Of a DNA stretch of 64,000 bases, positions 43,901-52,309 are shown one piece after another (position 1 is the stretch's first letter; every line of letters begins with the position of its first letter). The notes beneath the pieces are model-generated. The model was not told where the DNA came from. It did no database searches and was given only the letters and a program-made list of their open reading frames with translations. The stretch comes from Sphingobium sp. Leaf26. Lineage in GTDB: Bacteria > Pseudomonadota > Alphaproteobacteria > Sphingomonadales > Sphingomonadaceae. Where the stretch lies: NCBI RefSeq assembly GCF_001421665.1, contig NZ_LMKV01000005.1, positions 62,001-126,000 of the forward strand, read 5' to 3'. Position numbers and translations under genes: made by a program.

Positions 43901-43967
43901 ACTCGGCCTATCGGGAACCGCCAGACTCGGCCTATCGGGAACCGAAAACTCGGCCTATCGGGAACCG
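43901..43967 (+). repeat. Three RepA iterons, probable oriV
   Basis: Three identical 20-base direct repeats (ACTCGGCCTATCGGGAACCG) start at 43901, 43925 and 43948, that is at 24- and 23-base spacing, about two helical turns. They lie immediately after repA. The AT-richer stretch at about 44010-44045, with a GAATCC-TAC-GGATTC palindrome, may be the melting region. The origin assignment follows from position and repeat type. Confidence 0.88.
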
Positions 43968-44155
43968 ATTTTGCCCGCAAAGCCGCAGAAATGCGCGGTT
44001 TTCTGGCCCCTTAACAATGCTAATAGAGAATCCTACGGATTCTTTCTAACCTGGGCTGCGCCCGCAAACGCGGATGCGACTCGCGGAGCGCACCCTGTTG
44101 CGCGTGCCATGACAGCGACGAGCCCAGGTGCGGCTGGCCGAACGGGGCGGCGGCC

Positions 44156-44794
44156 ATGATCGTCGCCCTGCTCAACCAGAAGGGCGGTGTCGGCAAAACG
44201 ACGCTCGCCCTCCATCTTGCCGGACAGTGGGCACGCGCGGGCAAACGCGTCTGCCTGATCGATGCCGATCCGCAGGGCTCGGCGCTGGACTGGTCGGAAC
44301 AACGCGCCCAGCTGGGCCTGCCCCGTCTGTTCGGCGTCATCTGCCTTTCCCGCGAGACGCTGCACCTGGAGGCACGGGTGCAGGCTGCCAGCGTGGATCA
44401 TGTCGTCATCGATGGACCGCCGCGTGTCGCCGGGCTGATGCGGGCGGCGCTGATCGCCGCCGACCTGGCGCTTATCCCGGTGCAACCATCGGCACTCGAC
44501 GGCTGGGCTTCGGCCGAGATCGTGGCGCTGGTGAGCGAGGCACGCAGCTTCCACCCCGAACTCGAAGCCCGCTTCGTCCTCAACCGCTGCGATCCTCGCA
44601 CACGGATCGCCCGTAGCACGCGAGCAGGGCTTGCCGACCAGCAGCCATCTTTGCTCGGACGCGGCATTGCCCAGCGCATCCTCTTCGCCGAGGTGATGGC
44701 GCAAGGCCGCCTGGTGTTCGAAAGCGATCCCGACGGCCCCGCTGCGCGCGAGGTTGCGGCCCTCACGTCCGCAATCGGGACTTTGGCCCCATGA
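44156..44794 (+). CDS. parA: ParA family partition ATPase
   Basis: A 212-residue short ParA. The deviant Walker A motif NQKGGVGKTTLA is at the N terminus, LIDADPQGSALDW follows, and VVIDGPPRV is the Walker B part. No N-terminal HTH, so it is type Ib-like or of the short plasmid type. It overlaps the next small gene (ATGA). It segregates the replicon together with that gene's product. Confidence 0.93.
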   Translation: MIVALLNQKGGVGKTTLALHLAGQWARAGKRVCLIDADPQGSALDWSEQRAQLGLPRLFGVICLSRETLHLEARVQAASVDHVVIDGPPRVAGLMRAALIAADLALIPVQPSALDGWASAEIVALVSEARSFHPELEARFVLNRCDPRTRIARSTRAGLADQQPSLLGRGIAQRILFAEVMAQGRLVFESDPDGPAAREVAALTSAIGTLAP

Positions 44795-45063
44795 AGAAGA
44801 TGCCGACACAGGCGGGCACAGCGACGGACACCGTGGCGGGCTTCGCGACCCGGCCCGGTGCCGCCGAGCGCTGGATCCGTCAAACTGAACCCAGCGCATC
44901 CGACGCCGCCGCTTTGTTCAGCGCCCGCCTCACCATCGATGTGACGCCCGCCATGCGGCAGCGCCTCAAGCTCGTAGCGGTCACCCGCAGCACCACCGTC
45001 GCCAACCTTATGCGCGCGCTGATCGACACGCATTTTCCTGAAAATTCGAAGGAGCCGACATGA
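44791..45063 (+). CDS. Small RHH-like partition partner protein
   Basis: A 90-residue protein. The C-terminal half (RLTIDVTPAMRQRLKLVAVTRSTTV plus a short helix) reads as a ribbon-helix-helix DNA-binding fold, as in centromere-binding proteins that partner short ParA ATPases. The N terminus is disordered. It overlaps both parA and DUF2840 by four bases. Confidence 0.75.
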   Translation: MKKMPTQAGTATDTVAGFATRPGAAERWIRQTEPSASDAAALFSARLTIDVTPAMRQRLKLVAVTRSTTVANLMRALIDTHFPENSKEPT

Positions 45064-45566
45064 TGGGCCATGCCCCAGGATATGCGCGCGACGCGCGCCA
45101 TGCCGACAGTCAGACCCATATCGAACTGATCTGGATCGAAGGCCGACTCGAACATTGGCTGCGCTTCGGACTGCATGTCGCCGAGAATATCGTCAGTCGC
45201 CGCACGCGCGTCCTGAGCTTTCCACCCGACGCGCTGTTCGCGCTCATTCGCTGGGCGGCAAACGATCATGGCACTGTCAAATCGCGCATCGACATCGTGC
45301 GCACGGTACGGCCGGGTGAAGCCTATACGACTCTTCCGTTCGTGCGGCCAGGCGGTGAGATCCTGCTCAGCATCGAAGGTTGGCCGAAGGTCGAAAAGGT
45401 GCTGGGCGCGATCGATCGTGTCGAAGCGGCGGGGGTGGATCCGACCCGCGCCGCGCCCGATCACTGGCGCCATGTCCACAGCCGTGTCGCCGCGGGCATG
45501 GATCCGCGCGCCTATACGGCTGCACGGCATCACGCGTTCGAACTGCGTCAAGGTCTCGATCTATGA
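45060..45566 (+). CDS. DUF2840 protein
   Basis: A 168-residue protein with THIELIWIEGRLEHWLRFG, FPPDALFALIRWAANDHGT and RPGGEILLSIEGWPKVEKVL, the DUF2840 pattern. The family is of unknown function and is nearly always placed between parA and traF in alphaproteobacterial conjugative elements, as here. Overlaps at both ends show that the whole block is one translational unit. Confidence 0.88.
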   Translation: MMGHAPGYARDARHADSQTHIELIWIEGRLEHWLRFGLHVAENIVSRRTRVLSFPPDALFALIRWAANDHGTVKSRIDIVRTVRPGEAYTTLPFVRPGGEILLSIEGWPKVEKVLGAIDRVEAAGVDPTRAAPDHWRHVHSRVAAGMDPRAYTAARHHAFELRQGLDL

Positions 45567-46108
45567 CCCGGTCGGGCTATGTTTTCAGCACTGTCGTCGC
45601 AGCGCAGGTGACGGTGGTGCTGGCCTGCTTCGATCCGGCACCACGCCTGGTATGGAACGCGACGGCCAGCGCCCCGATCGGCCTCTATGCGGTGTCGCCG
45701 GGTGTCTCGCCGCGCGTCGGGGACATGGCGCTGGTGATGCCCGACGCGCGTCTGGCTCATTGGCTGGCGCATCGTCACGCCCTTCCGCTCGGCGTGCCGC
45801 TCATCAAACATATCTCGGCGACCGCAGGGCAGACGGTCTGCCGTTCGGGCGTAACCATCACGATTAATCACACGCCCGTCGCCAGGGCACGCACCTACGA
45901 TCGCGCAGGCCGTCCCTTACCCGTCTGGTCGGGATGTTGCAGACTTGGGTCCGGCGAGATCATGCTCCTTAACCCGGCCGTCGGGGACAGTCTCGACGGG
46001 CGCTATTTCGGACCGCTGTCGGCGAAAGGCGTGATCGGCACCGTACGGCCGATGCTGACGCGCGCGAACAGTGGCGCGCCCTTTGTCTGGCACGGGTGGA
46101 AGCCATGA
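45563..46108 (+). CDS. traF: TraF-type S26 signal peptidase of the transfer system
   Basis: A 181-residue protein with an N-terminal membrane helix and a signal-peptidase S26 fold: SAPIGLYAVSPG with the catalytic Ser, then PLIKHISATAGQTVCRSG with the Lys, and MLLNPAVGDSLDGRYFGPLSAKGVIG. In IncP-like systems TraF cyclises and matures the pilin. It overlaps both neighbours by four bases. The cognate pilin gene (trbC) is not in this window. Confidence 0.9.
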   Translation: MTRSGYVFSTVVAAQVTVVLACFDPAPRLVWNATASAPIGLYAVSPGVSPRVGDMALVMPDARLAHWLAHRHALPLGVPLIKHISATAGQTVCRSGVTITINHTPVARARTYDRAGRPLPVWSGCCRLGSGEIMLLNPAVGDSLDGRYFGPLSAKGVIGTVRPMLTRANSGAPFVWHGWKP

Positions 46109-46824
46109 GGGCGCAGCTTCAGGGCAGTATGGCTGTCATCCTCGCGACCATGATCGTGCCACAGCTGTGCATCGCATCGGCAGCGATCGCGCAGACCGAG
46201 GGATCGGTCGGTGCAACTTTGACAGCCCAGGCCTATGCTGTGCCCATTGCAGAAGCGGAGCAGCAATTTGCTATTCCGGCGCGCTGGATCCGGGCGGTGA
46301 TGGACCAGGAGAGTGGCGGCAATCCCCGCGCCCTCTCACGCGCTGGCGCCATGGGCCTCATGCAGATCATGCCCGCGACATGGGCCATGCTGGCGGCGCG
46401 GCATCGCCTCGGTCCCGACCCTTATGATCCGCGCGACAACATCATGGCAGGCGCAGCCTATCTGCGCGAAATGCATGATCGCTACGGCATGGCGGGAATG
46501 CTGGCGGCCTATAATGCAGGCCCTGGCCGCTATGAAGCCTATCTGCGTTTCGGCAGACCGCTGCCCGCTGAAACGCGCGCCTATCTCGCGCGATTGCTGC
46601 CGCGCATCGGCATTGATGCGCCAAGGGCAGCAGGCGGCCTGTCTCTACCGTCGCGTCCTCTCTGGACGGAAGCGGCGCTCTTTCCGCGACAAGTGGTGGC
46701 GTCGGCGCTGGGTGCACACCCAGCGCTGTCCGAGCCGCAGGATCGGACCGACGATGCAGGGCACCGGCCCGACGCCACCCCCGTCCCTTTGCTGTTCGTT
46801 GCGCGAACGGGAGCAAGGCCATGA
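46105..46824 (+). CDS. Lytic transglycosylase of the transfer system
   Basis: A 239-residue exported muramidase (signal peptide ends AIAQ). The SLT domain is clear: IPARWIRAVMDQESGGNP with the catalytic Glu, AGAMGLMQIMPATWAML, and YLREMHDRYGMAGMLAAYNAGPGRY. It opens the peptidoglycan for the mating channel. The C terminus is Pro/Ala-rich. The ATG at 46105 overlaps the TraF stop; a GTG three codons earlier is possible. Confidence 0.92.
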   Translation: MRAQLQGSMAVILATMIVPQLCIASAAIAQTEGSVGATLTAQAYAVPIAEAEQQFAIPARWIRAVMDQESGGNPRALSRAGAMGLMQIMPATWAMLAARHRLGPDPYDPRDNIMAGAAYLREMHDRYGMAGMLAAYNAGPGRYEAYLRFGRPLPAETRAYLARLLPRIGIDAPRAAGGLSLPSRPLWTEAALFPRQVVASALGAHPALSEPQDRTDDAGHRPDATPVPLLFVARTGARP

Positions 46825-47006
46825 GGGGGTTTTGGGGATGGCGAGATAAAAGGCCCGCCGTCGGCCTGGACTCATGTGGTTGGTTTTGGGGCGTTTTTAC
46901 CGGCGGCACTGCAAGCACTGCGACGGCGCTCGGAGCGATTTCTGCCCTGCTTTCAAAGCATCAGGCGCTGGCAGTCACCATTTGGGGTGGGCATCCTGCG
47001 CCATGA
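46821..47006 (+). CDS. 61-residue microprotein between transglycosylase and relaxase
   Basis: This frame starts inside the stop of the transglycosylase (ATGA at 46821) and ends inside the start of the relaxase (ATGA at 47003), an arrangement shared by most genes of this block. The product is Trp- and Gly-rich with a hydrophobic middle (VFTGGTASTATALGAISALL). No family is recognised. The two-sided overlap argues that it is translated, at least as a coupling peptide for the relaxase. Confidence 0.55.
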   Translation: MRGFWGWRDKRPAVGLDSCGWFWGVFTGGTASTATALGAISALLSKHQALAVTIWGGHPAP

Positions 47007-48640
47007 GCCGGGACGAGCAGGACTTCGACGTCCGCCCCGGTCGGGCACGCGATCTTGGTGCCGGACAGGGGCGACGCGCCGCATCACTGGCCACTCAGGT
47101 ACGGCGCGCGGCCGCCAAGGCCGGACATATGGGATTGTCCAGAGCGCGTCGGCCGGGCGGCACCGGCACGATCGGTCGGGGCAGGCTAGCGGCTGCATCC
47201 GCCCGCTTCCGTGCCGACGGGCGCAGAGTGGTCATCAAGGCGCGGATTGTGCGCCACAAGGGCACCCATTTCCGCGCCGCGCCGCTCGCCCGGCATATCG
47301 CCTATCTCGCGCGCGACGGCGTCACCCGCGACGGTCAGGATGCACGGCTGTTCGACCAGCGTACCGACGGGGTGGAGGCGGCGGATTTCACGCGGCGCTG
47401 CGAGGACGATCGCCATCATTTCCGCTTCATCATCTCGCCCGAGGATGGTGCCGATATGGAGGACCTGCGCGGGTTCGCCCGCGACCTCATGGCCGACATG
47501 GCGCGCGATCTCGACACACGGCTCGACTGGGTCGGCGTCGATCACTGGAACACCGACAATCCCCATGTCCATATCCTGCTGCGCGGGTGCGCCGATGACG
47601 GGTCCGATCTCGTCATCGATCGCGACTATATCAGCGAAGGCATGCGCGCACGTGCCGAAGCGCGGGCTACGCTGGAACTGGGGCCGCGGACCAGCCAGGA
47701 GATTGCCCAGACGTTTGCCCGCGAGGTCGATGCCGAGCGCTGGACGGCCAGGCTGGAACGGATGGGCCTGGCCGAATCCGTCGCGCCAGCGATGTGGATG
47801 CTGCGACCCGACCTTGAGGAAAGTCTGCGCGAACTTGGGATGCGCACCGACATCATCAAAACGATGCACCGGGCAATGCAGACAAGCGGACGCCGCCCCG
47901 ACCTTGCGACCTTCACTCTGCACGATGGCTCACCCACAGATCCGGTCATCGGCAGACTCTCCGCCCGCGGCCTTGACGACGAATTGACCGGAACGGCCTT
48001 TGTGATCGTCGAGGGGGTGGACGGGCGCACCCATCATCTGCGGTTCGAGGATCTCGAAGTGACCGGCGATACGCCGATCGGCGGCATCGTTGAGCTGCGC
48101 TGCTGGACGGGCCGCGATGGGCGCGCCCACATGTCGCTCGCAACGCGCTCCGACATGCCGCTCCACGCCCAGGTCGATGCGCTGGGTGCGACCTGGATCG
48201 ACCGGCAGCTTGTGAGCGACGAACCCCTGTCCATGGCCAATGGCTTTGGTCGTGAGGTCCGCGATGCCCTTGACGCCCGGCGCGACAGACTGGTCGAGCT
48301 CGGCGTGGCGACCCGGCGCGGCGGACGGGTGATCCTGCCTTCGGGCATGATCGCCAGCTTTCGCGCGTCCGAGTTGCAGGATGCCGCCACGCGGATTGCG
48401 CAGGCGACCGGGCTTGCCCACCAACCCTGCGCACCCGGCGAGATCGTAAGCGGCCAATATCGCGAGCGCATCACCCTGGCGTCGGGCCGCTTCGCAATGA
48501 TCGACGACGGCCTCGGATTTCAGCTCGTGCCCTGGCGCCCCGCGCTCGACCGCCAGCTTGGCAGTCAGGTGCTGGGGACCATGAGCCCAGGCGGACGGAT
48601 CGACTGGTCGCCGGGCCGCAGTCGCGGGCTTGGCCTGTGA
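47003..48640 (+). CDS. VirD2-like relaxase (DUF3363 type)
   Basis: A 545-residue relaxase that nicks oriT and leads the strand into the recipient. The N terminus is basic. HHFRFIISPEDGADMEDL and NPHVHILLRG carry the HUH metal site, and a long C-terminal DUF3363 region follows. The ATG at 47003 overlaps the 61-codon gene. A 115-bp internal fragment (matching 47632-47746) is also present at 36019-36133. The gene is intact. oriT was not located. Confidence 0.9.
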   Translation: MSRDEQDFDVRPGRARDLGAGQGRRAASLATQVRRAAAKAGHMGLSRARRPGGTGTIGRGRLAAASARFRADGRRVVIKARIVRHKGTHFRAAPLARHIAYLARDGVTRDGQDARLFDQRTDGVEAADFTRRCEDDRHHFRFIISPEDGADMEDLRGFARDLMADMARDLDTRLDWVGVDHWNTDNPHVHILLRGCADDGSDLVIDRDYISEGMRARAEARATLELGPRTSQEIAQTFAREVDAERWTARLERMGLAESVAPAMWMLRPDLEESLRELGMRTDIIKTMHRAMQTSGRRPDLATFTLHDGSPTDPVIGRLSARGLDDELTGTAFVIVEGVDGRTHHLRFEDLEVTGDTPIGGIVELRCWTGRDGRAHMSLATRSDMPLHAQVDALGATWIDRQLVSDEPLSMANGFGREVRDALDARRDRLVELGVATRRGGRVILPSGMIASFRASELQDAATRIAQATGLAHQPCAPGEIVSGQYRERITLASGRFAMIDDGLGFQLVPWRPALDRQLGSQVLGTMSPGGRIDWSPGRSRGLGL

Positions 48641-48668
48641 GATTCACCACGGAAAAGGAGTGACGACG

Positions 48669-50732
48669 ATGTCGGGCACACGCATACTCTGGGGCCAGTT
48701 GCTGCTCGTCGGCCTGGTCGTGCTGATCGCCATCTGGGGTGCGACCCAGTGGACCGCGGCAAGTCTTGGCTACCAACCGGCACTCGGGCCACCCTGGTTC
48801 ATGATCGGCGACCATTCCATCTATCTGCCGCCCGCCTTCTTCTGGTGGTGGTTCAGCTATGACGCCTATGCGCCCCATATCTTCGAGCGCGGGGCCTATA
48901 TTGCCACCTCGGGCGGGTTTGCGGCCATCGCGGTGGCGGTCGGCATGTCGGTCTGGCGCGCACGCGAGGCCCGCACCGCGGAAACCTATGGCTCTGCGCG
49001 TTGGGCTGTGCCTGCCGATATCAGGCAAGCCGGGTTGCTGAAAGACGAGGGCGTCGTGCTCGGCAGGTTTGGTCCGGACTATCTGCGCCATGATGGCCCG
49101 GAGCATGTCCTGTGCTTCGCGCCAACCCGCAGTGGCAAGGGCGTTGGCCTTGTCGTGCCCACATTGCTGACCTGGCCGGGCAGCTGTGTCATTCACGACA
49201 TCAAGGGCGAGAACTGGCAGATATCATCGGGCTTTCGCGCACGCCATGGCCGCGTGCTGCTGTTCGATCCGACCAGCAGTGCGTCTGCCGCCTATAATCC
49301 GCTGCTCGAAGTGCGGCGCGGGCAGTGGGAGGTGCGTGACGTCCAGAATGTCGCCGACGTGCTGGTCGATCCCGAAGGCTCGCTCGAACGCCGAAACCAT
49401 TGGGAGAAGACCAGCCATGCGCTGCTGGTCGGCGCAATCCTCCACGTCCTCTACGCCGAGCCTGACAAGACGCTGGCCGGGGTCGCCGCCTTCCTGTCCG
49501 ACCCCAGGCGCACGATCGATAACACGTTGCGCGCGATGATGACGACGCCGCATCTGGGCGAGGCAGGCGTGCATCCGGTCGTCGCCAGCGCCGCGCGCGA
49601 ACTGCTGAACAAGAGCGAGAATGAACGGTCCGGCGTGCTCTCGACCGCCATGTCGTTCCTGGGCCTGTATCGCGATCCCGTGGTCGCCCATGTCACCCGG
49701 CAATGCGACTGGCGTATCACCGACCTAGTCGAGGGTGCGCGCGCAACGAGTCTCTATCTGGTGGTGCCGCCTTCCGACATCAGTCGGACGAAACCTCTCA
49801 TCCGCCTTATCCTCAACCAGATCGGCCGCCGATTGACCGAGGAATTGAAGCGCGACGCCAGGCGCCACCGGGTCCTGCTGATGCTTGACGAATTTCCCGC
49901 GCTTGGCCGCCTCGATTTCTTCGAGAGCGCGCTTGCCTTCATGGCGGGCTATGGCCTCAAGGCCTTCCTGATCGCCCAGAGCCTCAATCAGATCGAGAAG
50001 GCCTACGGCCCCAACAACGCCATTCTCGACAATTGCCATGTGCGCGTCGCCTTCGCCACCAATGACGAGCGGACCGCCAAGCGGATTTCGGACAGCCTGG
50101 GGACAGCGACCGAAATGCGCGCGATGAAAAACTATGCCGGCCATCGCCTCTCGCCATGGCTTGGGCATCTGATGGTCTCGCGCACCGAAACGCCGCGCCC
50201 CCTCCTGACACCGGGCGAGGTCATGCAGCTCCCGCCAAGCGAGGAAATCGTGATGGTATCGGGGATGCCCCCGTTGCGCGCCACCAAGGCCCGCTATTTC
50301 GAGGACAAGCGTTTTACGGCGCGGCTGTTGCCGCCACCGGAGGCTGCGGCGCTTGGTGGGGGCAGGCCACCGTCCGACGACTGGAGCGATCGTGCCACCA
50401 TCGCGGTGCCTGTGGCAAAGCCTGTTTCCCCTGTGCTCCCACCGGCAGAACCGCCGGAGACTGATCCGCAAGCCATAAACGCAGGCGGATCAAGCGAATC
50501 CTGTCGCGCCGCACGGCCCTCGCAGGCGGACACTGCCAATGCCGGAATCCGCCGGGAACCCGATCTTCCCGAGCAAGAGGAGATCATACCCCCGCGTCCG
50601 TCCGCAAGGGCCGAGTTCGAATTCCACGAAAGGGACGATGACAAGGATGCGGCCCGCGCGCGGGCGATGACACGCATGCACCGGGCGGCGCGACAGGCCT
50701 CGCTCGATCCTGACGATGGAGTGGAACTATGA
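48669..50732 (+). CDS. traG: VirD4/TraG-type coupling ATPase
   Basis: A 687-residue type IV coupling protein that docks the relaxosome at the mating channel. Two N-terminal transmembrane helices are followed by Walker A FAPTRSGKGVGLVVP, FLSDPRRTIDNTLRAM, and Walker B LLMLDEFPALGRLDFFE. The C terminus is acidic and disordered. The start at 48669 follows AAAGGAG. It is 28 bases from the relaxase stop and overlaps the CopG gene by four bases. Confidence 0.95.
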   Translation: MSGTRILWGQLLLVGLVVLIAIWGATQWTAASLGYQPALGPPWFMIGDHSIYLPPAFFWWWFSYDAYAPHIFERGAYIATSGGFAAIAVAVGMSVWRAREARTAETYGSARWAVPADIRQAGLLKDEGVVLGRFGPDYLRHDGPEHVLCFAPTRSGKGVGLVVPTLLTWPGSCVIHDIKGENWQISSGFRARHGRVLLFDPTSSASAAYNPLLEVRRGQWEVRDVQNVADVLVDPEGSLERRNHWEKTSHALLVGAILHVLYAEPDKTLAGVAAFLSDPRRTIDNTLRAMMTTPHLGEAGVHPVVASAARELLNKSENERSGVLSTAMSFLGLYRDPVVAHVTRQCDWRITDLVEGARATSLYLVVPPSDISRTKPLIRLILNQIGRRLTEELKRDARRHRVLLMLDEFPALGRLDFFESALAFMAGYGLKAFLIAQSLNQIEKAYGPNNAILDNCHVRVAFATNDERTAKRISDSLGTATEMRAMKNYAGHRLSPWLGHLMVSRTETPRPLLTPGEVMQLPPSEEIVMVSGMPPLRATKARYFEDKRFTARLLPPPEAAALGGGRPPSDDWSDRATIAVPVAKPVSPVLPPAEPPETDPQAINAGGSSESCRAARPSQADTANAGIRREPDLPEQEEIIPPRPSARAEFEFHERDDDKDAARARAMTRMHRAARQASLDPDDGVEL

Positions 50733-51160
50733 GTGGGCTCAAGATCAAGCACACGATCCGCCTCTCGCCGGAGATTTCGATGCAGATGGCGGACTATGCG
50801 CGGCGCAAGCGCAAGCCGCAGGCGGTCATCGTCGAGGCGGCGCTTGCCTCTTTCCTGTCGGCCGACGGCTCCGATCGGCTCGAAGCGGCGATCGGGCGGC
50901 GTCTCGATCGCATGAACCGGGAGATACAGCGGCAGGGATGGCAAAATGCCCTGAACGGCGAAGCGCTCGCCCTGTTCGTGCATGCGTGGATGCTACAGAA
51001 CCCGGCATTGCCGCAGGAAGCGCGGCGCGCCGCGCTCGCGGACGCCAATATCCGTTGGACAGGCTATGTGGAGGCGCTGGCCAACCGCATGGAAGCAGGT
51101 CCGCGCCTGATCGACGAGATCGGGCAGGACTTCGGCGGTGACGAACCCGATCGAACCTAG
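50729..51160 (+). CDS. CopG family ribbon-helix-helix protein of the transfer locus
   Basis: A 143-residue protein. The N terminus (KHTIRLSPEISMQMADYARRKRKPQAVIVEAAL) is a ribbon-helix-helix fold; the remainder is helical. In Tn4371-like and related elements a CopG gene follows traG and precedes trbB. Here the trb genes are absent and the cluster ends with this gene. Confidence 0.85.
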   Translation: MSGLKIKHTIRLSPEISMQMADYARRKRKPQAVIVEAALASFLSADGSDRLEAAIGRRLDRMNREIQRQGWQNALNGEALALFVHAWMLQNPALPQEARRAALADANIRWTGYVEALANRMEAGPRLIDEIGQDFGGDEPDRT

Positions 51161-51168
51161 GATATAAA

Positions 51169-51193
51169 GCCGACGGCCGATGGGGCCGTCGGC
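51169..51193 (-). terminator. Hairpin terminator after HU
   Basis: A perfect ten-base stem, GCCGACGGCC and GGCCGTCGGC, sits between the converging CopG and HU genes. On the minus strand it is followed by TTTATAT, so it most likely ends the HU transcript and may work in both directions. Confidence 0.7.
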
Positions 51194-51200
51194 GCTTGTA

Positions 51201-51476
51201 TCAGCCGTTCAGCTTGTCCTTGACCGCTTTGGCAGCGGAGAAGCCAAGCCCCTTGGAGGCCGGGATCGACAGGGGTTCGCCGGTCCGCGGATTCTTGCCC
51301 TCGCGCGCGGCGTTGAGCTTGAGCTTGAACTTCCCGAATCCGTTGACCGCGACTTCCTCACCCTTGCCGACGGCATCGCCGATCGCGCCGAAGGTGGCGT
51401 CGATGATCTTCTTGGCTTCGGCCTTGGTGGTGCCGGTCGCGCTCGCCACCGCGTCTACGAGTTCGGATGAGTTCAT
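51201..51476 (-). CDS. HU family nucleoid protein
   Basis: A 91-residue HU/IHF-type DNA-bending protein: SELVDAVASATGTTKAEAKK, GFGKFKLKLNAAREGKNPRTG with the Pro at the arm tip, and a C-terminal AAKAVKDKL helix. It may help nucleoprotein structures at oriV or oriT, or act as a plasmid-borne stealth protein. It is divergent from the LuxI-type gene. Confidence 0.95.
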   Translation of the reverse strand: MNSSELVDAVASATGTTKAEAKKIIDATFGAIGDAVGKGEEVAVNGFGKFKLKLNAAREGKNPRTGEPLSIPASKGLGFSAAKAVKDKLNG

Positions 51477-51661
51477 GGGGTCAGCCTTTCATCTGTGTCT
51501 TGGATGGCATCGGTTGCCAATTTCGCGCGCCATCGTCGAGCAAAATCGGGCTTTTGGCGGCTATGGCGTAGCGGCACGCCCAGCCGTCCCCCCATTTCTT
51601 GGTATGTGAGAGCCAGGCCCCTTCTGCTGTCCTTGCCGGACCTTACACAAGGGAGCCTGCC

Positions 51662-52309
51662 ATGATGGAAATGACCGATCACGGTCATGGCGCGCGCGAA
51701 AGCGCCGCCATGCGTGCGATGTTTGCTGCCCGCAAGGAGGTCTTCATCGACCTTCTGGGCTGGGATCTGCCCGTCCTCGCCGACCGGTTCGAGGTGGACC
51801 AGTTCGATACGCCGGATGCCGAATATCTGATCCTACTTGGCCCCGACCATGTCCATCGCGCATCCGCGCGATTGCTGCGCACGGAGCGCGAGCATATATT
51901 GGGCCATCTCTATCCGCATCTTTGTACCGGCATTGTCCCGACCGGGCCCAACATCCGGGAAATCACGCGCTTCTGTCTTGACCGGCATCAGCGATCGGCC
52001 GAGCGGCGCAGCGCGCGCAATCAGTTGGTCAGCACGCTGGCCGACCACGCCATCCGACATGGCATTACCGACTATACCGGCGTCGCCGAGCAGGCCTGGT
52101 TCGATCAGATCGCCCGTTTCGGATGGGATTGCCGGGCGCTCGGACCATCGGTGCGTAATGGTCGCGACCTGTTGGTGGGCCTCCATATTCGTATCGATCA
52201 CACCACCATCGACAGGCTGCGTGCGAGCGGCGTGTACGAGCCGATCCGTTTCGCCCTGATCGGTAGCGACGTCGAACCACCGGCACGCACGGGAGACATG
52301 CTGTCATGA
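51662..52309 (+). CDS. LuxI-type acyl-homoserine-lactone synthase
   Basis: A 215-residue autoinducer synthase. Family features: an Arg then Trp in RKEVFIDLLGWD, the acidic cluster FEVDQFDTPDAEYL, SARLLRTE, and REITRFCL with its conserved Arg/Glu. The start at 51662 has AAGGGAG upstream. The gene is translationally coupled to a PhyH dioxygenase and then a GntR regulator. No LuxR gene is seen in the window. Acyl-chain specificity cannot be read here. Confidence 0.87.
   Translation: MMEMTDHGHGARESAAMRAMFAARKEVFIDLLGWDLPVLADRFEVDQFDTPDAEYLILLGPDHVHRASARLLRTEREHILGHLYPHLCTGIVPTGPNIREITRFCLDRHQRSAERRSARNQLVSTLADHAIRHGITDYTGVAEQAWFDQIARFGWDCRALGPSVRNGRDLLVGLHIRIDHTTIDRLRASGVYEPIRFALIGSDVEPPARTGDMLS

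Noticed and set aside
43889..44159. Frame starting at the repA stop (ATGAAAAAACTC) that runs through the iterons to parA
   Set aside because: The repeated LGLSGT/RLGLSGT peptide is just the translation of the iterons; there is no domain and the region is best explained as oriV.
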